NCBI GenBank assembly: GCA_964639525.1
Contig: CAZXDS010000094.1
Span: forward strand, 1-12,747
From: CAZXDS01 sp964639525
GTDB lineage: Bacteria; Bacteroidota; Ignavibacteria; Ignavibacteriales; Melioribacteraceae
Direction: 5' to 3'
Length of the DNA: 12,747 nt
The notes below the pieces were generated by a model. That model did no database searches. It was not told the origin of the DNA and saw only the letters and a program-made list of their open reading frames with translations. Shown here piece after piece: positions 1-6,957 of this stretch; the stretch's first letter is position 1, and each line of letters starts with the position of its first letter. Both the position numbers and the translations under genes were made by a program.

Positions 1-30
1 AATATTTAATTTTCTTACTGTTTTCTAAGT

Positions 31-89
31 TTTCTCTACATTTAACCAGGAACAACCTGTCCATCGGACTCTGTGAGAAAAGTTTGTTC
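31..89. other. Foldable AT-rich stretch of unknown nature at the left edge
   Basis: Nested inverted repeats can be read here. TTTCTC (31-36) pairs with GAGAAA (75-80), ACA (38-40) can continue the stem with TGT (72-74), and an inner hairpin CAGG (47-50)/CCTG (56-59) has a five-base AACAA loop. GAACAA (50-55) also pairs with TTGTTC (84-89) as an alternative fold. No gene was found in this stretch on either strand. It could be part of a structured RNA, a decayed repeat or chance pairing, and the window edge cuts off its context. Confidence 0.2.
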
Positions 90-200
90 TACAACAATAA
101 TTTAATATTGAAAACTGTATTATTTGACTCTGAATCGCTGAACCTGCAAGTTTAACTTGTAATTTAAAGTTTTCATGTGTTTATAATTTTCAAAATACTC

Positions 201-275
201 CGTCATGCTGATGGATATCAGCATCCCGAACAATGTCCGAGATTCTAATCCGGCAGCCGCCGGATAGGAATGACG
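201..275. repeat. REP-like double-hairpin palindromic element
   Basis: A 75-bp element is bounded by CGTCAT (201-206) and its inverted copy ATGACG (270-275). Inside lie two perfect hairpins: ATGCTGAT (205-212) with ATCAGCAT (217-224) around a 4-base loop, and ATCCGGC (248-254) with GCCGGAT (259-265) around a 4-base loop. Its G+C content is visibly higher than the surrounding sequence. This is the layout of intergenic REP/BIME-type or small non-autonomous repeats that carry GTCATTCC-like ends. It sits downstream of the TonB-dependent receptor. A minus-strand open frame of 66 codons (120-320) runs through it, but that frame is mostly a translation of the repeat and I do not call it a gene. Only one copy is in the window, so its dispersed nature is inferred. 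Confidence 0.6.
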
Positions 276-399
276 CAATGTTTGTTTATAATCATCTTCT
301 TGTGTGTTTAGAATAATCATGAATGTTTCATTTAATTTTCTTTTCCTTTTATTGTAATTATTTTTGGTTTAAAATAATCTAATACAGTATCTGAAATTG

Positions 400-2619
400 T
401 TAAAAAGTAATGCTTGTTCCAATCACGATTGTTCTTCTTCCAAAGTAACTTTTAATTACTTTGCGCTGAGTGTAATTTTTACTATAAGAATAACCGAATA
501 AGTTATTAAAATTTAGTATGTTTAACGCTTCAACATAAAACACGGCAAAATATTTTCCGAATAATTGATTAAGATTGGTGATTCTAAAATCCAATCTTTT
601 GTAATCTGGATATCTATCGGAATTATTTTCGCCGTAAATCGGTTTAAATATGTTCTGCCCGTTTTGGTAAACCGACGAAACAACCGGAGTGAAAGGTCGT
701 CCGGTTGCATACTTAAAGTTAATTCCTATCTGCCACATTGCTGAAAAATTGTATTTTGCCACCACCGAAAGATTATGAGTAATATCAAAATCGCTGTTTG
801 TCAATGTTTCATCACTCATCCATTTCCTTTTTGTATTTATAAATCCGTAAGAAATCCATCCGTTTAATCCGAACGGGAACTTACCTTTTAGAATCACATC
901 TACTCCTTCTGCAAAACCATTTCCGCTGCTGTTATAATTTAACTGTTTATTCTCAAGAGGAAGATTTGTGTAGTCTTTATAATAAACTTCTATTCTAAAT
1001 GAATTAGTGTTATCCAATTTAAAATCATAAGAAGCAACGTAATGTATCGCTTTCATAGACTTAAGATTTGTATTTTCATAGCCTTTGCTAAACAATCTTG
1101 CATCAGGAATTTGATGAAATATTCCCCAACCTAATTGGAATGTCGTTTTTTTATTAATCCTATAGCCAATTCCAAATCTGGGGTCAACTGTAGTATGGTT
1201 AAGATGGGTATTATAATCCATACGAACTCCGCTAATTGCAAACAAATGTTGAACATCAAACAAGTTTGTTGCTCTAATCTCCGCATAAGTTCCAATTCTA
1301 TCGCCGGATAATTTTTCATCCAACAACTTTCCATCAGCGTTTGTGCGAATATCATAATCCTCTTTTGGAATAACGCCTTGGTAATGCTGACTTCTCTTTT
1401 CAAACACGACACCGGCTAATATTTTTAGACTTGACGAAACTACTTTTTCGGCATCCGTTTTAATTTGAAAAACATCATCTTTTTTATTCAGGTCAAGTAT
1501 GCCCAATTTCCATATATTTTTGTATGTGTTAAATGAGACGCTGTTTTTCAAGACAATATCAGAAAAAATAATATCCGTCAGTTGAAGATTTATAAAATTA
1601 TTACTGCTATTTCCGTTAAACGTTCCGTCGAATTCGGCTCTCTCAACATTCACTCCCTGTTTATCATCTGCAAATAAACCGAATAATTTTAGTCTTCCCG
1701 TTTTGGAATATTTATAAATTAAAGAACCGTTCAAATTTTTGGATACCGGGGTTGAGGTAAAAGCATCTAACGCTCCATTAAGCCACATAATCGGTTTAGT
1801 ATAACTTTGCTCTGTATAAAATCGCAAGCCTAATTTATCGTCAACTAAAGGAACAGCCCCGTCTAAGGAAACTTCCGCCATAGAAATTCCTAAATTAAAA
1901 TTTCGTGTAAACGGTAAGTTTTTAGTTTCAATATCCAAAACACCGGACAATACATTTCCGTACTTTGCGGAAAAACCTCCGCTTGAAAAGTACATACTTT
2001 TAACAGCAGCCGTATTTAGGTTTGAAAAAAGACCGCCATAAGATGACTCTAAAGTATAAGGGTGATAAACCGGAGCTTGATCAATTAGTGTAACTGTTTC
2101 GGTCGGATCTCCGCCGCGAACATACAACTGAGCACTTTCGGAAACTTGAGTAAGCCCCGGCATTGTTTTTAACGATTGGTAAATATCAGCAGCTCCGCCG
2201 GGTGTTGTCATTACATCCATCGGGCTAATTACAACACCTTTGCCTTTTTCAGAACTGAAGGAGCTTCCCATAACAACAACTTCATCTAATTTAACATCTT
2301 TCTGTTTAAGTGTTATTTTAAGTTTAATCAATTTTTCATTTGTAAGAAGTTCCAATGTTCTTTTGTACTGTTTATATCCAATCATTGTTGCTGATAAAAC
2401 AGCTTTTCCCATTTGTTTCGTAGTAAAGTTGAACATTCCACTTTCGTTCGTCATTGCGCCATCAGTTGTATTTAGAAGAAAAACATTTACATACGAAAGA
2501 GGTTTATTCTGAGAATTAACAACTTTTCCGCTGATTGTAAAATGACTTTGACAATAGATTAACTTTACACCAAATAAAAAAAATACGAGTAAAAATAATA
2601 CTTTAATTCTCTTAAACAT
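400..2619 (-). CDS. TonB-dependent outer-membrane receptor with carboxypeptidase-regulatory-like N-terminal domain
   Basis: This is a 739-residue outer-membrane transporter, expected to import a bound ligand across the outer membrane using TonB/ExbBD energy. A signal peptide spans about residues 1-24 (KR, then a long LLVFFLFGV core). A CarboxypepD_reg-like beta-sandwich follows at about 28-105 (ISGKVVNSQNKPLSYVNVF...GMFNF). A TonB-box-like stretch LDEVVVM lies at 111-117, the plug domain at about 133-235 (YVRGGDPTETVTLIDQAPVY; SAKYGNVLSGVLDIETK), and the beta-barrel runs from about 240 to a C-terminal phenylalanine. The start is supported by AAAGGA just upstream. Only 10 bp separate it from the stop of the TPR-DUF2141 gene, so the two are almost certainly co-transcribed. 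No SusD-like partner is present, and the ligand cannot be read from the sequence. Length and domain order are normal for the family. Confidence 0.93.
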   Translation of the reverse strand: MFKRIKVLFLLVFFLFGVKLIYCQSHFTISGKVVNSQNKPLSYVNVFLLNTTDGAMTNESGMFNFTTKQMGKAVLSATMIGYKQYKRTLELLTNEKLIKLKITLKQKDVKLDEVVVMGSSFSSEKGKGVVISPMDVMTTPGGAADIYQSLKTMPGLTQVSESAQLYVRGGDPTETVTLIDQAPVYHPYTLESSYGGLFSNLNTAAVKSMYFSSGGFSAKYGNVLSGVLDIETKNLPFTRNFNLGISMAEVSLDGAVPLVDDKLGLRFYTEQSYTKPIMWLNGALDAFTSTPVSKNLNGSLIYKYSKTGRLKLFGLFADDKQGVNVERAEFDGTFNGNSSNNFINLQLTDIIFSDIVLKNSVSFNTYKNIWKLGILDLNKKDDVFQIKTDAEKVVSSSLKILAGVVFEKRSQHYQGVIPKEDYDIRTNADGKLLDEKLSGDRIGTYAEIRATNLFDVQHLFAISGVRMDYNTHLNHTTVDPRFGIGYRINKKTTFQLGWGIFHQIPDARLFSKGYENTNLKSMKAIHYVASYDFKLDNTNSFRIEVYYKDYTNLPLENKQLNYNSSGNGFAEGVDVILKGKFPFGLNGWISYGFINTKRKWMSDETLTNSDFDITHNLSVVAKYNFSAMWQIGINFKYATGRPFTPVVSSVYQNGQNIFKPIYGENNSDRYPDYKRLDFRITNLNQLFGKYFAVFYVEALNILNFNNLFGYSYSKNYTQRKVIKSYFGRRTIVIGTSITF

Positions 2620-2629
2620 TTTTATCCTT

Positions 2630-3793
2630 TTATTGTGCTACCATTTCCATTGAAATCAATTTTTTATTTACGGTGAATTTCGCATCTTCAAAACTTGCCG
2701 GTCCAAAATTTCCCGTTGCATTATTTGAAAAGCCGTAATCTTCCGTAGGCATTCCGAAAAAGTTTTTGTCCAATCTCCCGTTGCCGTTCTCATCGTGGTA
2801 AAACTTAATTGCGTAAGTACCAAAGGGAATATTTTTGAAATTATATTTTGATGTTTTATTATCAATGATAGGTTTAGCATTTTTAAAAAATTTTCCCTTA
2901 CTATAATTATCCTCTGAATTGTATAGTGCAATTCTAATAACACCTTGATTGTTGTTTAATCCTTTTATAAGAATATTTATTTGTGCGACATCTACGCTAT
3001 CTGTTGTAATTGTGGTGTTCGCCTTGTTTTTTTGCTCTAACAATGCGGGTAAAAGATTATATTTAACCCAGCCGAAATTACTCTCTATTTTTAAAGCGTT
3101 GTTGTAAACAGTTTCCGCTTCGGAATATTTTTTTAATCTCGTTAGTGCCTGACCTTTCCACGCAAGAGTCTCAAGATAGCCCCATTTAATAGGGTTTTGA
3201 TTTTTGTTTTTGTATAAAGAAATGGCTTTATTAAAATTATCGATTGCTTTTACGGCACTTCCGCCAAACATTTTAGGCGTGTTAAATAACATTATTCCCT
3301 TTATTAAATAAATACGCGGATTTGAATTATTGTAACTTTCAGCTTGTCCCAACAATGAATATATTTTTGTTGAAATTGCAGGCGCTTCGGATTGATCCTC
3401 GGAAAGCTTCATCATATATATAGCTGCCAGTAAAGTTTTTGCTTCAGATTTATAATTATTTATGCCGCTTATTGCTTTTAGATTTTTAATAGCGGAATTA
3501 GAATAATTATTAATCTCGGCATTGCTGTTGTTTTCAATTAAAATAGTCAATATTCTGTATTGATTATAAGCCAAATAATACTTTGCTTCGGCGTTATTAG
3601 GTTCGGCAGATAGCACCCTTTCGCACAAACCGGCTGACTGCTGAAATAGTTGGACGTTATACTTCAAAAATGCCTTCTTCGAGAGCTCTTTGGCTTGTTT
3701 AAGTAATTTTGTAGCTCCCGAATTTGTGCTTCCGAATAAAAATGTGGCTGCTGTAAATAGCACTATTACCGTTTTGAATATTTTACTTTTCAT
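2630..3793 (-). CDS. Secreted TPR-repeat protein with C-terminal DUF2141 domain
   Basis: A 387-residue exported protein. A signal peptide covers about residues 1-27 (MKSKIFKTVIVLFTAATFLFG, likely cut near SGA). Helical TPR-like repeats fill about 30-255, including LCERVLSAEPNNAEAKYYLA and KYSEAETVYNNALKIE. A TPKMFGGSAVKAIDNFNKAI stretch lies at 172-191. Residues about 268-387 match DUF2141 well: a beta-rich start, an IPFGTYAIKFYHDENGNG core and the distinctive LDKNFFGMPTEDYGFSNNA and GPASFEDAKF motifs. DUF2141 has no established function. The protein is probably periplasmic or surface-attached. The start is supported by an AAGGAG/AGAAGGA region just upstream. It lies 10 bp before the TonB receptor and 72 bp after the regulator gene, and the gap upstream carries one copy of the shared palindrome. 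A role as accessory protein to the receptor is inference from the operon only. Confidence 0.85.
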   Translation of the reverse strand: MKSKIFKTVIVLFTAATFLFGSTNSGATKLLKQAKELSKKAFLKYNVQLFQQSAGLCERVLSAEPNNAEAKYYLAYNQYRILTILIENNSNAEINNYSNSAIKNLKAISGINNYKSEAKTLLAAIYMMKLSEDQSEAPAISTKIYSLLGQAESYNNSNPRIYLIKGIMLFNTPKMFGGSAVKAIDNFNKAISLYKNKNQNPIKWGYLETLAWKGQALTRLKKYSEAETVYNNALKIESNFGWVKYNLLPALLEQKNKANTTITTDSVDVAQINILIKGLNNNQGVIRIALYNSEDNYSKGKFFKNAKPIIDNKTSKYNFKNIPFGTYAIKFYHDENGNGRLDKNFFGMPTEDYGFSNNATGNFGPASFEDAKFTVNKKLISMEMVAQ

Positions 3794-3826
3794 GATCCTT
3801 CTCCTTTTGTTTTATTTGTTTAATTG

Positions 3827-3852
3827 TAAAGAACTTTGTTTTATAAAGTAAA
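3827..3852. promoter_or_regulatory. Candidate operator, copy B (upstream of TPR-DUF2141/receptor pair)
   Basis: This 26-bp stretch matches 4776-4801 at 24 of 26 positions; the differences are at 3832 and 3838. Its core is an inverted repeat, ACTTTGT (3833-3839) and ATAAAGT (3843-3849) around a TTT spacer, with one mismatch (G at 3838). It is centred about 48 bp upstream of the TPR-DUF2141 start codon, in the gap after the regulator gene. I infer binding by the adjacent winged-helix protein. I see no strong -33 element beside this copy, so it could act on an internal promoter or on read-through. Confidence 0.55.
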
Positions 3853-3865
3853 TAGATAAAAAATT

Positions 3866-4165
3866 TTACTTTCCTTTGATTAGTTTTTCTAAATTTTCAA
3901 CATAGACCTTAAATGCTTCTCTACCTTTTTTTGTTAAACGATATGTTGAAACAGGTTTTCGCCCAACAAATTCCTTTTTAACTTTAATATATTCAGCTTC
4001 TTCCAACTTTCTTAAATGAACGCTTAAATTACCGTCGGTGGTTTTAACTTTTTCCTTCAAAAAATTAAATTCCGCATCCTCAATAGCAACCAATACAGAA
4101 ATAATTGCAAGTCGTATTCTCGAGTGAATAATATCGTTAAGCTGATGATAATCAAAATTTTTCAT
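3866..4165 (-). CDS. Small winged-helix transcriptional regulator (HTH_27/MarR-like)
   Basis: A 99-residue stand-alone DNA-binding protein. It opens with helix LNDIIHSRIRLAIISVLV (9-26), followed by AEFNFLKEKVKTTDGNLSVH (31-50). The recognition helix lies at about 43-57 (DGNLSVHLRKLEEA) and a beta wing at about 59-78 (YIKVKKEFVGRKPVSTYRLT), with a closing helix (KKGREAFKVYVENLEKLI) for dimerisation. The opening IHSRIRLAI and the pattern TDGNLSVHLRKLEEAEYI...GRKP..TYRLT are typical of the PF13601-type winged-helix family. There is no separate ligand domain. Its ATG follows the stop of the membrane protein gene with no gap (TAAATG), so translation is probably coupled; the nearest purine-rich site, AAGGAG, is 12 bases upstream inside that gene. 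Likely targets are the two copies of the palindrome at 4776-4801 and 3827-3852. Confidence 0.88.
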   Translation of the reverse strand: MKNFDYHQLNDIIHSRIRLAIISVLVAIEDAEFNFLKEKVKTTDGNLSVHLRKLEEAEYIKVKKEFVGRKPVSTYRLTKKGREAFKVYVENLEKLIKGK

Positions 4166-4759
4166 TTACTGAGCAAGCTCCTTTTTTGTATGTTGAAAAA
4201 GAATAATGCCCGGAATAATTTGAAAGATAATCATCATTAAGGACATAATCCAGAAAACCTGCATCCCGGGCCAATAAAACATTAATATTGCTCCTGCCCA
4301 CCATCCTAGCGAAATAAATGATATCCATCTGCTTCCATAAACAACTCCGCTAACAAGATAAGCAATTCCAAGAATGACAGAAATTACCGGGCTTACGAAC
4401 ACGCCACCTAAAGCACCGGAAGTTGGACCGATAAATCCAATAATCATCATTGCAATTCCTACCGAGAACCAAACTGCCCCCAAAATTTTTCCGGCAAATG
4501 TAATTGATTTGCTTTCTTTCCGCTGCTTGGCTCTTGAGATAGCGGTAAATATCCAACCTATACCGATAAGAATAATCCAATTTAAGCCATAGTTATTTTT
4601 TATTTGATTGGTAATTATGAAGTATTCAGAAAGTAGCGCCAAAACAATAATTACTCCCCAAACAATATAACCAATACCATTATCTACAAATGTTTTTCTA
4701 CTGTCTTGCATTATTTGTTTTATAAAAGATATTTCTTCTAATGCCTTTTTTTCGTTCAT
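4166..4759 (-). CDS. Six-helix integral membrane protein paired with a winged-helix regulator
   Basis: A 197-residue protein of unknown function. A short charged N-terminal segment (about 1-27, KKALEEISFIKQIMQDSRKT) precedes about six hydrophobic helices at roughly 28-50, 58-76, 91-111, 121-142, 145-163 and 167-189, and the tail KKELAQ is charged. No catalytic or transport motif is visible. The small-membrane-protein-plus-winged-helix-regulator pair is a recurring two-gene layout in this part of the tree, and the membrane protein may sense or transmit an envelope signal, but that is inference. The start at 4759 is supported by AGAGGT six bases upstream. Its stop codon touches the regulator's start. 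Transcription likely begins at the promoter at 4798-4828, directly overlapped by candidate operator sequences, which suggests autoregulation. Confidence 0.75.
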   Translation of the reverse strand: MNEKKALEEISFIKQIMQDSRKTFVDNGIGYIVWGVIIVLALLSEYFIITNQIKNNYGLNWIILIGIGWIFTAISRAKQRKESKSITFAGKILGAVWFSVGIAMMIIGFIGPTSGALGGVFVSPVISVILGIAYLVSGVVYGSRWISFISLGWWAGAILMFYWPGMQVFWIMSLMMIIFQIIPGIILFQHTKKELAQ

Positions 4760-4775
4760 TTCAAACCTCTAAAAT

Positions 4776-4801
4776 TAAAGTACTTTATTTTATAAAGTAA
4801 A
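4776..4801. promoter_or_regulatory. Candidate operator, copy A (upstream of membrane protein/regulator pair)
   Basis: A perfect inverted repeat, TACTTTAT (4781-4788) and ATAAAGTA (4792-4799), surrounds a TTT spacer. TAAAGTACTTTA (4776-4787) is itself a perfect 12-bp palindrome, giving three alternating ACTTTA/TAAAGT half-sites in a row. The whole stretch recurs almost unchanged at 3827-3852. It is centred about 30 bp from the start codon at 4759 and overlaps the -7 box of the predicted promoter. A repressor bound here would block initiation. AT-rich sequence makes weak palindromes cheap, but the 24/26 match between copies argues against chance. Confidence 0.6.
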
Positions 4802-4823
4802 CTTACAATTATTTAGTTTACTT
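4795..4823. promoter_or_regulatory. Second inverted repeat lying between the promoter boxes
   Basis: AAGTAAACT (4795-4803) and AGTTTACTT (4815-4823) form a perfect 9-bp inverted repeat with an 11-bp spacer, 20 bp from arm to arm (about two helical turns). It fills the space between the -33 and -7 boxes of the minus-strand promoter and shares its left arm with copy A of the 26-bp palindrome. This is a typical operator position for a dimeric winged-helix regulator. Which of the two overlapping repeats is bound cannot be told from sequence. Confidence 0.45.
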
Positions 4824-4828
4824 GTCAA
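4798..4828 (-). promoter_or_regulatory. Promoter for the membrane protein/regulator operon
   Basis: On the minus strand TTGACA (4823-4828) is followed after the TTG by exactly 20 bases and then TAAGTTTA (4798-4805). That fits the Bacteroidota-type pattern TTG-N19~21-TAnnTTTG with one mismatch. The -35 hexamer is also a perfect housekeeping-sigma TTGACA. The predicted transcription start is near 4790, about 30 bp before the start codon at 4759. The boxes overlap two inverted repeats, suggesting repression by the regulator encoded in the same operon. Confidence 0.55.
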
Positions 4829-4851
4829 GGAAAAATTTCACAACAAATTCT

Positions 4852-4881
4852 AAAGTTAAAATATTACTTAACTTTTAAAGT
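4852..4881. promoter_or_regulatory. Inverted repeats in the transketolase upstream region
   Basis: AAAGTTAA (4852-4859) pairs perfectly with TTAACTTT (4868-4875) across 8 bp, and ACTTT-T-AAAGT (4871-4881) forms a second short palindrome. The arms resemble the ACTTTA/TAAAGT half-sites downstream but are not the same motif. They lie 70-100 bp before the transketolase start in the divergent intergenic region. They may be a separate regulator site, part of the same operator array, or chance in a very AT-rich region. Confidence 0.25.
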
Positions 4882-4923
4882 CTTTTAAGAAAAAGCTATT
4901 AATTTTAATTAACTTAACATTTT

Positions 4924-4931
4924 TAATTTTG
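4924..4931 (+). promoter_or_regulatory. Possible -7 box for transketolase
   Basis: TAATTTTG at 4924-4931 fully matches the Bacteroidota -7 consensus TAnnTTTG and lies 20 bp before the ATG at 4951. No TTG is found at the expected 19-21 bp upstream, so the promoter is half supported. If used, the 5' leader would be only about 13-15 bases, just enough for the AAGGG ribosome binding site at 4939-4943. Confidence 0.3.
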
Positions 4932-4950
4932 AAAATTTCAAGGGAAAAAT

Positions 4951-6957
4951 ATGCAGTTTAGCGAACAATCAATCGAACAAAAATCAATAAATACAATCCG
5001 CTTATTATCAGTTGATGCAATACAGAAAGCAAATTCAGGACATCCGGGAATGCCGATGGGTTGTGCACCAATTGCGTATCTTCTTTACAAAAAAATATTA
5101 AAGCACAATCCTAAAAATCCAAATTGGTTAGGTCGAGATAGATTTGTCCTTTCAGGTGGTCATGGCAGTATGTTGTTATACAGCATTCTGCATTTATCCG
5201 GTTACACGGTTACAATGGATGACATTAAAAATTTCAGACAGTGGGGAAGCATTACTCCAGGGCATCCTGAGTTTGGTTTAACTCCAGGAGTAGAAACTAC
5301 AACCGGTCCACTCGGGCAGGGATTTACAAATGCTGTCGGAATGGCAGTTGCTTCAAAGTTTTTGTCTTCAAAGTTTAATAATGAGAAATTTCAAATTCTT
5401 AATAATAAAATTTATGCTATTGCCGGAGACGGTGATTTTATGGAGGGAATAACTCAGGAAGCAGCATCGTTCGCCGGACAAAATCATTTGAATAACTTGA
5501 TAGTTTTTTACGATTATAATAATATTACAATTGAAGGTAATACAGCACTGGCATATTCCGATGATGTTCAAAAAAGATTTGAATCACTTAATTGGAATGT
5601 TCTAATTGTGAATGATGTTAATGATTTGGTTGAACTTGAAACGGCAGTAAACTCTGCACAAAATAAAAAAGATAAACCCACCTTAATAATTACTAACACT
5701 ACAATTGGTTTCGGCAGTCCTAATAAAAGCAACACTGCCGGTATTCACGGTTCACCGCTCGGAGATGAGGAGATTAAATTAACCAAAGAAAATCTCGGCT
5801 GGGATGCTGATAAAAAATTCTTCGTGCCGGATGAAGTCTATGCTCATTTTCAGGAAGTTGGTGAAAAAGGTGTTGAATTAGAAAAACAATGGAACGAACT
5901 TTTTGGCAATTACAAAAGTGAGTATCCTGCCGATGCCGAATTATTTATAAAAGTAATGAAAGGAGATTTCGGCGATAGTTGGAAACAGCATCTACCGAAC
6001 TTTGAAAATTACGACGAAAGTATTGCAACGAGAAGTGCATCCGGAAAAGTAATAAATGCAATTAAAGATTTTCTTCCCACAATGATTGGTGGTTCGGCAG
6101 ACCTTGCCCCATCAACAAATACACTGATGCAGAACGAATATTCTTTTAGTAAAGATAATTTTGAAGGGCGAAATTTTCATTTCGGTATTCGTGAACATGC
6201 AATGGCGGGAATATTAAATGGAATGGAATATTTCGGCGGAGTAATTTCATACGGCGCAACATTTTTAGTTTTTTCGGATTATCTTCGGCCATCAATTCGT
6301 TTGGCAGCAATTTCCAAACTAAATCCGATTTACGTTTTCACTCACGACAGTATCGGGCTTGGAGAAGACGGACCAACTCATCAGCCGATAGAACATTTTG
6401 CAGCGTTAAGGTCAATTCCCGGACTCATAGTTATTCGTCCGGCGGATGCCAACGAAACTGTTTATGCTTGGAAAACCGCATTGGAAACGAAAGGTCAACC
6501 GATAGCTATTTTACTCACTCGCCAAAAACTTCCGATAATGGACGGAACAAAATATGCTGCTGCGGAAAATGTAAGCAAAGGAGCTTATGTAATTCGAGAA
6601 AGTAACGGATTACCTGATTTGATTTTGATGGCAAGCGGTTCCGAAGTTTCTCTTGCAATTGAAGCTGCAGAAAAGATGGAAAATAAAAATGTTAGAGTTG
6701 TCAGTTTTCCAAGTTGGGAATTGTTTGAAAAACAATCTGATGAATACAAAAATTTTGTACTGCCTAAAAATGTAAAAAATAGAATCTCGATTGAAGCAGG
6801 TATTTCAATGGGATGGGAAAAATATGTTGGCGAAAATGGAATCGGTATTGCAATTGATGGAAAGTATGGTGCAAGTGCACCAGCTACGACATTATTTGAA
6901 CAATATGGCTTTACTGTTGAAAATATTGTAGCAAAAGCAGAAAAAATGTTGATGTAA
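4951..6957 (+). CDS. tkt: Transketolase
   Basis: A full-length 668-residue thiamine-diphosphate enzyme that moves two-carbon ketol units between sugar phosphates (xylulose-5-P to ribose-5-P or erythrose-4-P) in the cytosolic non-oxidative pentose phosphate pathway. The N-terminal ThDP-binding domain shows NSGHPGMPMG with His31, SGGHGS with His71, GPLGQG (119-124), the metal/ThDP signature GDGDFMEG (159-166) with a downstream NN, and GIHGSP with His266. The pyrimidine-binding domain has GGSADLAPS (380-388), GIREHAMAG with the cofactor-activating Glu415, and GLGEDGPTHQP (469-479) with His476. A C-terminal domain runs from about 540 to the end. All expected catalytic residues are present. The start is supported by AAGGG upstream and by alignment of the N-terminus with the family. 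It is divergent from the regulator operon and convergent with the DedA-family gene. Confidence 0.97.
   Translation: MQFSEQSIEQKSINTIRLLSVDAIQKANSGHPGMPMGCAPIAYLLYKKILKHNPKNPNWLGRDRFVLSGGHGSMLLYSILHLSGYTVTMDDIKNFRQWGSITPGHPEFGLTPGVETTTGPLGQGFTNAVGMAVASKFLSSKFNNEKFQILNNKIYAIAGDGDFMEGITQEAASFAGQNHLNNLIVFYDYNNITIEGNTALAYSDDVQKRFESLNWNVLIVNDVNDLVELETAVNSAQNKKDKPTLIITNTTIGFGSPNKSNTAGIHGSPLGDEEIKLTKENLGWDADKKFFVPDEVYAHFQEVGEKGVELEKQWNELFGNYKSEYPADAELFIKVMKGDFGDSWKQHLPNFENYDESIATRSASGKVINAIKDFLPTMIGGSADLAPSTNTLMQNEYSFSKDNFEGRNFHFGIREHAMAGILNGMEYFGGVISYGATFLVFSDYLRPSIRLAAISKLNPIYVFTHDSIGLGEDGPTHQPIEHFAALRSIPGLIVIRPADANETVYAWKTALETKGQPIAILLTRQKLPIMDGTKYAAAENVSKGAYVIRESNGLPDLILMASGSEVSLAIEAAEKMENKNVRVVSFPSWELFEKQSDEYKNFVLPKNVKNRISIEAGISMGWEKYVGENGIGIAIDGKYGASAPATTLFEQYGFTVENIVAKAEKMLM

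Noticed and set aside
120..320. 66-codon minus-strand open frame in the left intergenic region
   Set aside because: Its middle is a translation of the palindromic repeat at 201-275, its ends are low-complexity, and no ribosome site or recognisable domain is present.
357..378. ATTATTTT/AAAATAAT hairpin after the receptor gene as a terminator
   Set aside because: The stem is entirely A/T and is not followed by a T-run on the minus strand, so it is a weak candidate in AT-rich DNA.
1131..1412. 93-codon minus-strand frame inside the TonB receptor
   Set aside because: It lies out of frame in the beta-barrel coding region, with no motif and no start signal.
2240..2512. 90-codon plus-strand frame opposite the receptor N-terminus
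   Set aside because: It is antisense to the signal-peptide and regulatory-like domain coding sequence, with no independent support.
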